Positions 54,670 to 64,000 of a DNA stretch of 64,000 nt are shown piece by piece. Origin of the DNA: Linyphia triangularis (Eukaryota; Arthropoda; Arachnida; Araneae; Linyphiidae); the NCBI GenBank assembly GCA_963978545.1, contig OZ021730.1, positions 7,757,796 to 7,821,795 of the forward strand, in the 5' to 3' direction. The notes beneath the pieces were generated by a model, which made no database searches, was not told the origin of the DNA, and saw only the letters and a list, made by a program, of their open reading frames with translations. Numbering within the stretch: the stretch's first letter is position 1; each line of letters opens with the position of its first letter. A program made the position numbers and the translations under genes.

Positions 54670-55852
54670 CAGGCGTGCAACCAGGTTAAAGGTTTTTAGG
54701 GTTAGAACACCCCCCTAGAATCCCCAACATTCCCAGTGTTTTGTTATGAATAAGAAACACTTGGTAACCGAAAATAATTTCAAAGGATACGTTTTTAATC
54801 TACCGTCATTCAGACAGAGTAAGTTAATGTATCGCACTAAAGTAGGTATTAGACTCCAAAACTGAAATAAATGACATATTTGTAAATCTCATACTATCAA
54901 AAAATCATTGTAGATTGCTTTTTGACTTCTTGGGTCCAATAAAAAGTATTGTTTAAAAATTTTATAAACATGGATGTCTATTTTCCAAATGTTGTTATTG
55001 TGTTTCAGTGCTTCATGCCTTTTATTTCAAACACCATTAAGGTATCCGACTAGGTTCGGAGACTTTTTTTTTAAATTTCAATTTAATTAGCATAATTTTG
55101 GCATTTTAAGGTAAAACATCTCAAAATGAAGGCATGGACTAAAAAAATATTTTTAAATATTGAATATTTTTCAAAATTTGAAACATTTTTAGACTAATTT
55201 TTATATAAACGTTAACAACGTAAAAAAAAATTCCACTTACATTTTATGAAATTTTCTTTGACTAACATGTTGTTTGAACTATCCTTTAGGGCCTTGAACT
55301 ATGAAATAGGTATATTCCAAATTTTAACTGAGGTATGGGTGTTGGTTTACATAACCTTACTTTCTTCGAGAAAACAACAACTGTCATTACATAAAATTCT
55401 CCAAAAAAAAAAAAAACACATTTAAAATCAAAATCTCAAAATGGTAGTTCAGTGCACTAGGAAATGCCCTGAAGTTTATGTAAAAAAAATATCAAACAGA
55501 TATATAAAATGATTCTGATATTGGTGTTTGTGTCTATTCGCCTAAAAATATTGCTCCTTCTCTAATTGAATAAACAAGAACATTTTTGCATCGATTTATG
55601 ATCTAGGTTACATGGATAATACAGGATATAGAAAAAAAATGCCATATTAGGTTTTTATGTATAACTTGAATACTGGACAAAAACCATAATAATATTTTGG
55701 CATATGAGACACATTAAGAAACTGCAAAAATATTGATTTGTGAAAAATATAAGATGAGGAATTTTTACGTAGGATTTGTTTTTGTAATAGAAATACAAAA
55801 ATTAACTTGATGGAAAGACCCCTCCCACAGAAATTTTCTGGTTGCACCCCTG
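54670..55852. mobile_element. Non-autonomous hAT element (1,183 bp)
   Basis: Inverted ends CAGGCGTGCAACCAG (54670-54684) and CTGGTTGCACCCCTG (55838-55852), 14 of 15 matching. They are flanked by ACTTTAAA and ACGTTAAA (7 of 8 matching). The CAGG end and 8-bp duplication are typical of hAT. The inside is AT-rich with no transposase. Confidence 0.78.
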
Positions 55853-55860
55853 ACGTTAAA

Positions 55861-56653
55861 ACTAGTTCCATGATGCAATAGTGAATACTAAATAGTTTGC
55901 AATCCTGGGAAGGTTTCAAAAAGTGCTGACTAATGCTGTACCATGAAAATAATTACATGAAGCTGACTAGAAAAAAAATGTGGGAAAAGTGTCAGAGGGG
56001 ATTTCAGTCGAGATGCATTTAAAGACTTGATGTTGCTGGTAATTTTAAATAAAAGCATATTGTTACATATTAAAATATTTGAGTAGCATAACAAATTAAC
56101 TATAACACATTATGCAGTATTAGTGAGAAGTTGCAGCTTGCATGTTTCAATTTTTATTATTTTCACAGAAACAAAAAAGTTGGATGTAAATACAAATAGA
56201 AATTTTTAAAGGTCAGCCAGTAAGAATAAACAACTTTTTTCTATAATAGTTTAAATGCGTTGGATGAAAATCTTGGTTTGCATTCTAAGCCATTGCAACA
56301 TATTCGAGTGGCAGACAAATCAGCAAAAACCAATTCGAAGACATCTCTTGCATACTTGTACACTCTTGTAGAGGAGTAAAATTTAAATGCCTTTATACCT
56401 TTTCTTGTTATTCATCAGCACTCTTTTTGTCAGTTCCCAAAATACATTTGAAAATACAAAAATTTCAGAAACATTTTCACAAATAAAGTTGTTTCCTTAG
56501 CCAAAATAACAACGTTGATAATTTCAGCCAAGTGTTTAAAAAAAAAATTTCTCCATTCACCTTATACTTTGCTGCAAGTTTTTTTTACAACACATTTATA
56601 CTAACTTTCATTACATTTTAACTCTCTGCTTAAGTGGTTCAATGCTTTATTGT
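55861..56653. other. AT-rich non-coding region
   Basis: No gene recognised. Confidence 0.4.
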
Positions 56654-56748
56654 AATTGTGATAACATCCGACAGCCAATTACTTCAAGTCTAACAGTTGA
56701 TGAAGACAAGTTGCACTCTGCTTGTTAGCTTTCTTTCACAACCTAGAA
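56654..56748 (-). repeat. Exon-like duplicated segment, copy 1
   Basis: About 95 bp repeated at 57015-57109 with few differences. On the minus strand each copy starts after a TCTAG acceptor preceded by T-rich sequence, then GTTGTGAAAGAAARCTAACA. Short open frame CERKLTSRV only; an AATAAA lies just downstream of this copy (near 56645). Confidence 0.45.
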
Positions 56749-57014
56749 AAGAAATTTTAATTGGATTAGCATTGTTTTCAAAGAATTTTTTGACTTACTA
56801 TCCTATCTCTGATTCAGACTAAAAAACATTTGTTATTGATGGCATAAATTTTCCATTAAATGACATTCAAAAACAAACAATTTTTAGTTACGAATTAGTT
56901 TCTTTCACATTCAGGGTAAAACTTTCTGATGCAATTAACCTATTCAAATTTCGCACAAGCAGTAGAACTTAATTTACAAAAACACTCAACATGCATTCAG
57001 AGATAAAAGGAGTC

Positions 57015-57109
57015 AATTGTGATAACATTCGACAGCCAATTACTTCAAGTCTAACAGTTGATGAAGACTAAGTGGCACTCTGCTTGTTAGTTTTCTTTCA
57101 CAACCTAGA
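57015..57109 (-). repeat. Exon-like duplicated segment, copy 2
   Basis: Second copy, 361 bp from the first. The surrounding intron-like sequence is not obviously conserved, in contrast to the 95-bp block. Confidence 0.45.
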
Positions 57110-59640
57110 AGAGCAAACAAATATTGAAATTAAAATGTTAATCTTTAAACAAAATACACATATCTACAAAATTTGCTGATAAAAAAAACTGCATAAATTA
57201 TCCATCTGTGAAATCCATCTCATGTTGGGTCCTCCTTATGTTGTGTAATAACTGAGTAAATTTGTGACTGAAATTTGTACCAAAACATTTAAGCTTAAAG
57301 CATAGTTCCAACTATAACAGCTTTAAAACTACCATTATTTGACTCTATATATTCACAAGAATTTTAACTAAATTCAAATACCCAAATGTAAACAAACATC
57401 TTATTGTTGACATTCTTAACGTTGGCACACATAATTCATTCTAGTAGCCATTATTTAAGACATACTACTTTTGAATATAATATACTACACGAGATATAAG
57501 TAAAATTTTTAAGTATTTTAATTCAATTAGAAAACGTAAATGTAAACAACCGCTAATGTTCAACTGCTTTTGATTATCAGATTATCGCAGAAGTAGTATT
57601 TCAAAAGTAATTAAGGAACTATTTCTGGAAATTATATGAATGCCAAATGTCACAGATGCTTCCCTCAGACACAATCAATATGGGATTAGATAATTCTTAT
57701 CTTTTATTAAAAGTTACATTATAATTTAAAATATTTTAAAAATCAATAAGTAAAAAGGAACAGTTATAGGCTTACATACGAGTGGTTTTAACAGGTATTA
57801 TTTTCCTACTATCTCTATAAGTGCAACCAAAAACATTGTAGTTAGGCATATTATAATGTGATTGTGAAACACAGTGCCGTTTCAATTCAGCGAAGGATTT
57901 CTTCTGCCGTCGCCAAGCTTACTAGGGTTGCTTTTCAGAATATGACGAAAATTACTTAAAAATATATTTGTATGTTTTAACACAATAAAAAATACTAATA
58001 ATTATACTAACCCAAAGCTAGATGTTAGGAGAATGACTGTTTTCCTTGACAGTTGCTTTTTTCATTATATAATCCATATCATTCCAACGATTTGGCATAA
58101 AGCTTGTTCTTGTTATAAACATCATCATTCAAGTCTTTAAAAATTTCAGCGAAATAAAACTACTGCAGGTGTTTTACACGGTGTACGAGAGTATGAATAA
58201 GGTAGGAAGAGTGGTGGGGGAGGGGAGTTGACGCTCCAGTAAATAGAAAATGTTTTATCTACTGGAATCACCAGCCAGAGGCGATCATGTGACAAACTGG
58301 CTTATCCTGAGACTGGAATGATGCGTTTACACGCTGCCAGCGGTGACGCATCGTTGCGTATTGTAACCCTGATATTATTCTGAGTGCTGCTTTTTAGCCT
58401 CAAATTATTAAACACCAGAAGGCGGCAAGTCTATGCTCATAGCATACCCATAATTCCCACACGTGCGTATCGAATTGGAATTCCTGGAATATGTTAATAA
58501 GTAATCCGTTCTCCATATATTATTTTTAAAAACGTTAAGTGATCGGACATTTTCTCTGCGATTCGGAGAAAGAGAAATTGCTTTTCTTGGAAAAGAAACT
58601 TCACTGAATGTATTTTATTTTCTGATCGTGCATTTCATCAACTCATCTAGTTTTCCCAGAACTATTGCGCTTATCATTTGGGATTCTAGATGAATTTGCA
58701 ATCGACTCTGATGGATGATGAATTAGTTTCAACTTCTTCAGCTGAAATGACTGCTTGGTTGTTGTACGACTGCGAAATTGTGTGCTATTTTGTCCTTGCG
58801 AATCATCAGACTTCAACAAATTAAATGACGGATTATTCCCAAGCTAACGCATGCAAGCATATTTGCCTACTATTGCAAGATTTCTGTATTTTTAAATGAT
58901 CGAACTTTTTTAAATCAAGTGAACTGATTATCCCTGAGCTATTGTTTTCGGATCTATTTACTGTCTATTATTTGGCGATTTTATGAATTGAACTTTTACT
59001 GATTTAAAAACTTCTGATTATCCCCGAACTGTAATTACTGCTGAATTATTACACTTGAATAAGTTTATTTCCAATCCATGAAGCTGAATATGGCTTCTCT
59101 GTCATCCCAATGAAAAGACAATTTCTGAAGACCAGCTTAATCAAGATGAGAATGTGCAAGAATAAAAAAAAGTGGAACCATAATGTAGTCCACTGTTTGG
59201 ATTGCTTCAGTTTTAAAAAGATTATATTAATTGATACCCTAACGAAATCAAGTGAAGCTCTAAGAATATGGGTCTTGTGTAGCTTTTGTGCTATGAAAAC
59301 TCAATATAGCCATGCCAGTGGAAATTGCTGTGTTTCTCTATTATTTGAAGACTGTTACAACTTATATCTAGGAAAGTTTATCAAAATAATGGACTTTGCA
59401 TGGTCAGTTTTGTGTTATTTACTGTGCTGATGATATATTTGATATACCAAATTTCTAAACAGAAACAGTATTTTCTGCATTTGAAAATTGACTACAAAGA
59501 AGTGATCTGCGTGTTGACATTTCTTACTGGAAATGATCATTTTAAATTCTCTTGTTAATGGAGTGCAATGATTCACTAATAATTGCTCATAATAGTGACT
59601 TCAATTCTAATTTAAGTTACCTTCATGAGACTGAACTTAT
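57110..59640. other. Non-coding region, no supported gene
   Basis: AT-rich. A 106-codon plus frame at 59110-59430 shows no domain, biased composition and no supporting signals, so it is not called. Confidence 0.4.
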
Positions 59641-59649
59641 TAAATATAC

Positions 59650-60422
59650 TCGATTGGTATAGATGCAGTATGAGGACTTGACGATTTTTGCCAAGATGAT
59701 TAGTTCAACGGACTACAACATGACCATGGAATTTTTTCAAAGAGCTGTTTTGAAGCTCTGAATAATTCATTGAATCCAAACCATTTCTTCATTAATGACA
59801 ATTTAAATATTCATTCCTGTCTTGCATCTTTGAATTTTAAAATTTTCTTTTGTTGGATCTTTAGTCATGTGGGGATCATGGGCAATGAACGAGTTGACAC
59901 AATTGCAAAGATTGCATCTGGGAAGAGCATCATAATAAATTTGCACTGGTTACAACCTCTTGCAGTCGGATTTGACTCTTCTAATCAAAACCGAAGGAGG
60001 CAGTCATTCTTTCCCGATTACGTATGGGCCACACTCATTTCACTCATGTTCACCTTCTGCTGGCTGAGGGGGGCCCCCACATGCACTTCGTAGAATGCTT
60101 CTTTTATTGTTTTGTATATTTTATTTGATTGTCCAGTTTTTAATTTCATATGTATGTGTCACTTTCATAATACTCCTCCAACATTGTCACTCCTTTTATT
60201 ATCTCCCTATAACCACCTTTTTAAAATTTTAATAGAAATTGGTTTTTATCACTTTATTTAATACTTAGTTTGTTTGATAAATTTTATAAGCTTTTAACTT
60301 AAGTATTATAAAACATAAGTAAAGTTTTTTACCTTGCTTACTCTAAAAAGTTAAGATCTGACTAACGATAATTCGGCTCAGTATGGCCTTACTGAGCTCT
60401 TGCTCCAGAAAAAAATACCAAC
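59650..60422 (+). pseudogene. Decayed LINE 3' end (RNase H part, hairpin and tail)
   Basis: Recognisable RNase H remains: FCWIFSHVGIMGNERVDTIA, then the GLRMGHTHFTHVHLLLAEGG-like segment across frameshifts. A degraded hairpin region (CGGCTCAGTATGGCCTTACT) and ATACCAACC tail follow near 60370-60420. Older than the LINEs at 3.7-49.8 kb. Lineage A by sequence. Confidence 0.75.
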
Positions 60423-60520
60423 CATGAAGAGTTCAACATCATTTCTGAGATTAATTTTTCTCAAAAACTATTCGATCACATATGAATAGTTTTCATTCTA
60501 TTCTAGCCCAGGATAATAAA

Positions 60521-60829
60521 AGCTGACCAAACGGTATAGTGGTTAGCGTGCTAGCTTCTGGACCACGAAGTTGCGGGTTTGAGTCCCGTGTTGGCATGGG
60601 TGTTTGTAAATGTATGTTGGCTTGTCAAATGACGAATGTTTCGGCACATTATAGGCCGACCAAACGGTATAGTGGTTAGCGTGCTAGTTTCTAGACCACG
60701 AAGTTGCGGGTTCGAGTCCGCGTTGGCATGGGTGTTTGTAAATGTATGTTGGCTTGTCTAATGACGAATGTTTCGGCGCATTATAGCCCTCTTGTTGCTG
60801 ATGGCGCCATATAATCTGAATACAACCAA
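60521..60829 (+). mobile_element. Dimeric SINE-A
   Basis: A first monomer (60522-60654), ending at GGCACATTATAG without hairpin or tail, is joined head to tail to a second monomer (60655-60829) with hairpin and CAACCAA tail. The whole dimer is flanked by CCCAGGATAATAAA (60507-60520) and CCCAGCATAATAAA (60830-60843), so it inserted as one unit. Confidence 0.85.
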
Positions 60830-60876
60830 CCCAGCATAATAAATCTAATTGTGGTTGGTTTTTCCTTCAATAATTT

Positions 60877-61478
60877 GCCGACCTAACGGTATATTGGTTA
60901 GCATACTAGCTTCTAGACCGTGAGGTTGCGGGTTTGAGTCCTGTGTCAATCATGGATGTTTGTAAATGTATGTTGGCTTGTCAAATGTTGAATGTTTCGG
61001 CGCATTATAGCCCTCTTGTTGCCGACCTCACCAGATAATCTGAAAACAACCAACCAACCTGAAATCCCACTGGAATTTTAACTTTCCTACCACATCGAGT
61101 ATTATTGACAGGGTTATCATTACCATGTATAACCTGAGGAGTTGGTATGACTGAATTATTGTCTTACTTTCAAATTGTGTTTCAGGCATATTACCAGTAT
61201 CAGTTTTTAACACATAAGCTGGCTTAAGCCTGTCAATTGAAATATGCACTTTTTTATCTTTAATAATAACAGAGAAATATTTTTTATGTCTCTCTGACAC
61301 TGAAAATGGTCCCTCATAAGCTGCTTCCGGTGGTTTTTAACTCGATCCATTTTCACAAAAACACGAGAGCAAGATTTAAGATCTTTATGAACGAATATTG
61401 GTTGATTTGTGGTGTATCGAGTCCTTAGAGATTTTAATTCGTCCATGTAGCTCACCAGATTATCTGGAAACAACCAAT
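60877..61478 (+). mobile_element. SINE-A / gypsy composite insertion
   Basis: SINE-A head and body (60877-61059) with a CAACCAACCAACC tail, then an inverted gypsy pol fragment, then a second SINE-like end CACCAGATTATCTGGAAACA ending ACCAA at 61478. The composite is flanked by TCCTTCAATAATTT (60863-60876) and TCCTTCAATTATTT (61479-61492), 13 of 14 matching. Confidence 0.6.
61060..61448 (-). pseudogene. Gypsy pol C-terminal fragment
   Basis: Minus strand, frameshifted: a DLKSCSRVFVKMDRVKN segment, then a VHISIDRLKPAYVLKTDT segment and TRCGRKVKIPVGFQ, the usual order at the C-terminus of arthropod gypsy Pol downstream of integrase. No catalytic domain. Not closely similar to the gypsy element at 35.3-50.0 kb. 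Confidence 0.7.
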
Positions 61479-61492
61479 CCTTCAATTATTTA

Positions 61493-62689
61493 TTTTCTTA
61501 TGAAAACTACTTGGTTTTATAAAGCTATCCTTCATACTTAAGGATTAAACATCTTACATTTTCGTCCAATAGAATTCTCGCCAAATGTTTCTTTTTTATT
61601 GACACAAAAGACAAATAAAAAAAAATAATAATTTTGTATGGCAGAATTTCATAGTATTGAAGGTAGGCCACTACATCCTCTTCAGTTTTCGACAATGCCC
61701 ATATTTTTATCATTTTTTAAAAATAAACTAAAAAATGTTTCTCACCATACCAAATCAATTTTATATCCAAAGTGTTTCTGTTTTCTGTTCCCATTTTATG
61801 TTGCCTCTATGACACCAAACCATAACAGAACACAATAAAACCAACCAAATGAGAATACGAATGTCTAAAAATATTGCACAAAATATGCAAAACACGCTTC
61901 CCATTACTCCCTCTGTAAATACAAATTCTTAAAAAATTGTATTCATGCTTTCGTCTTACAATCTGCTCTTTTTACAAAATTCATGCTTGAATGCACGATC
62001 AACTGGGAATTTGCCATGAACAGGAACTAAATAAGGTACAGTTTTTTTTGGTGGCTAAAGAAAATTAACTTTTGCCTAAAAAGTAGGACGTTTAAACCTT
62101 AAATACACTGTTCCTTGTAGGGCTGGTTGGTTCCATTACAAAAAGTACTTGTATCTTAAAGCTATCCTTCTCGTAGAATAATATTCAATTTGTATTCACA
62201 GAAATTATTTTTTACTCATCATAGTGAATATGTATTTAAACATAGCATAATTTCTTGCTTGCATTTTTTAACATTCACGTTTGAATTGCTTTTATATTAT
62301 TCAATTAAACTCCATTGTAACTTTTTGATGAAATTTTTTTTCTTATCTTATTTTGCAAATGAATGCTTAATGTTCCACAAATGTAAACACCATTTTCTTA
62401 CAATTTCAATGTTTTTTTTAAAACGACCTAGGTCATATTTTGAGAATCTCAAGGGTGTCGAGCAGCTTGAGTCTTAACATTGCAGTAAGAATAGGACAGC
62501 AATTTTTACAGGATGTTAGCCGAGTTTTAACTTGGCAAGAGACGAAATTTGCTTTGCATTCTGATTCCATATATATGGCTATCTGATAGTGATTGATTAA
62601 AGTTGCTTTTGTGCCAGTAAAGCTCAAACCAACCAACTTTAGCATACACCCAACTACTTTAGTCCTTCTATCATTGCCATGCAAATGGA
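61493..62689. other. AT-rich region with LINE-tail-like scraps
   Basis: No gene. Words such as CAATAAAACCAACCAAATG (about 61835) and AGCTCAAACCAACCAAC (about 62622) look like ends of old LINE or SINE insertions. Confidence 0.3.
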
Positions 62690-63110
62690 ATGATGTGTTA
62701 CTCGACTTCAAATGGGCCATTCCAGATGCACACACCAACATCTTTTGTTAGGCGAAACTGCTCCAGTATGCCATCTCCGTCAACAACCTCTAAGCATTAC
62801 TCATGTTTTTGTCGTTTTTTTTAACACCTCATCACCTATTTTATTGAGTCACCCACCACACATCCATCGCTTTTTCTCTTTTTAAATTGCACAGGTTTTT
62901 TATCCAAGCTGTATTTTTTTTTTTTAACTGGTTGATTTTGTTTTACTGTTATTTTTAGCTTCATGAACAGTCTTTCATTCATTTTATCAAATCATATGCA
63001 TGGATTCTACTGTTTTCACTTCTGTACATATTTTACTCTGTTACTTCTTTTATAACTTATAGATTTTTTACTAGTATAGACTTGTACCAGTAAAATCAAA
63101 TAAACCAAAC
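62690..63110 (+). pseudogene. Decayed LINE C-terminus and 3' end
   Basis: Translated remains LTRLQMGHSRCTHQHLLLGE followed by TAPVCHLRQQPLSITHVFV correspond to the terminal part of ORF2 (compare LTRLRIGHTRFTHVHLLLAE). The stretch ends near ATCAAATAAACCAAACC. Confidence 0.65.
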
Positions 63111-63114
63111 CTGA

Positions 63115-63285
63115 TAGTGTTGGAAATGGGCATGTTCATGATGATATCCTCTCTCATAAACTGCATCAAAACTGCTCCATTATTACTGCTGAATTCATAG
63201 CCTCTTGGCCTTGCAATATATTTTAAAACAAGTGTATTTCTAATGGGTTATTTATGCAGATTTCAAGAGCTATTTGGAAGCACGA
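63115..63285 (+). pseudogene. Decayed LINE RNase H fragment
   Basis: VGNGHVHDDILSHKLHQNCS then ITAEFIASWPCNIF resemble the RNase H start of lineage-A ORF2 (GHVGAAAVHDNIIMSRELHH). It is separate from, and out of ORF order with, the 62690 relic. Confidence 0.55.
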
Positions 63286-63289
63286 TACC

Positions 63290-64000
63290 ACCCACTGGTG
63301 ATACAAGTTCTCCTTTCATTGGCCAGCTGCAATATAACCTTTCCAAACAGGATTGCACTTGAAGTGGCAAAGGTTTTTTAAACTTAAGCAAAAAAGTCTG
63401 CTTGCTGAAAATTGTTACAAATTCTTCTGGGCATCGTGATACATGTGTCGCTCTGAGCATGTATTTTTTTTATAGTGCCATCAGGTCGTGAATGTTGTCA
63501 TTAATGTCAGTTTAGAAAACATTGCATTTTCGACGATAGCTGGATTCTCCACTTCATTTTTATATTTTAGCTCAATACGGATAGACTATTATGAGTTGCC
63601 TAGAAATGTTTTTCATTTCATTCACTTCGTATTAATTGGAGACAAGCAAGTAGTTCAGGAATTCAAATCCTGTGTCTTTGATTTCTTGTTTCTTATCAAT
63701 GACTCACTGGCAATATATTATAATTGTTTCATCTACTGAATCAAAACAAAGCGAGAAATAGTCCTCGAGGCTGGCTATACGTGTTTTTGACGGGTTCAAA
63801 ATTGTCTCTGAGGAGTTTCCAGGCTATTTTCCCATATTGTGTTAATGTAAAGCAATGTCTGGTATTTTCTTATCTTGAAAAATAGTGGTATACGCCTGCT
63901 GTTTTCTCCAACAAAAATCTCTTGTCATGTTCTGTCGCATCTTTCTTCAGTTCCTTTTAATGAATTGCCAGCACTTTCTTTCCATCAATGGTACGTTCAT
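63290..64000. other. Non-coding end of window
   Basis: No gene or repeat recognised. Confidence 0.4.

Noticed and set aside
53055..58370. One large transposon bounded by TTTACACGCTRCCAG
   Set aside because: Both words are in the same orientation and no target duplication was found; probably two separate relics.
59110..59430. 106-residue secreted or membrane protein
   Set aside because: No convincing start context, domain, splice signals or codon pattern; likely a chance frame.
62433..62741. 102-residue minus-strand protein
   Set aside because: Its right part is the antisense of a LINE RNase H relic on the plus strand.

Overview
This window is eukaryotic, AT-rich, non-coding-dominated DNA packed with transposable elements. 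It is most likely from an arthropod, and my guess is a spider or other chelicerate. That guess rests on the element families (RNase H-bearing I-group-like LINEs, a Ty3/gypsy element with a Gln/Glu/Met/Lys-rich coiled-coil gag, ZMYM1-like hAT and MULE transposases) and is an inference. No prokaryotic features were seen. No complete, confidently functional host gene is visible.

Layout. (1) 1-28.2 kb, minus strand: a broken hAT/ZMYM1-like transposase exon (1-1211) is preceded by an array of six in-phase mini-exons (mostly 24 codons) on ~350-bp tandem units. The third mini-exon is split by a 24.2-kb segment (2695-26908) with hAT hallmarks: an 8-bp target duplication CTTCCGAC and 15-bp inverted ends. 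Removing the segment and one duplication gives back a 72-nt exon like its neighbours. Inside it lie a full-length LINE (3735-9603), several satellites and palindromic MITEs, and a 6.1-kb MULE (19100-25210) whose ~2-kb inverted repeats are built of tandem units. (2) 28.6-34.6 kb: a SINE and a minus-strand LINE (LINE-2). (3) 35.3-50.0 kb: a minus-strand gypsy element lacking protease and reverse transcriptase. It is split by LINE-3 (37356-43174, nearly intact) in its gag and by LINE-4 (43857-49856) in its LTR. LINE-4 in turn carries a SINE and two minute insertions of 55 and 71 bp. (4) 50-59.6 kb: mostly unassigned AT-rich DNA with a SINE, a ~1.1-kb foldback element, a non-autonomous hAT element and a duplicated exon-like segment. 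(5) 59.6-63.3 kb: LINE relics, a dimeric SINE and a SINE-gypsy composite.

How it fits together. All four LINEs end in a short hairpin (GGCGCA...TGCGCC) followed by (AACC)n or (AAAC)n. The tRNA-derived SINE ends in a related hairpin and an AACC tail, so the LINE machinery probably moves the SINE. Two insertions consist of the hairpin and tail alone, each with a perfect 12-13-bp target duplication. This suggests the terminal hairpin is close to the minimal RNA the LINE reverse transcriptase can mobilise. The LINEs also begin with a conserved double hairpin whose stem sequence differs between lineages but still pairs, and LINE-1 combines the 5' UTR of one lineage with the ORFs of another.
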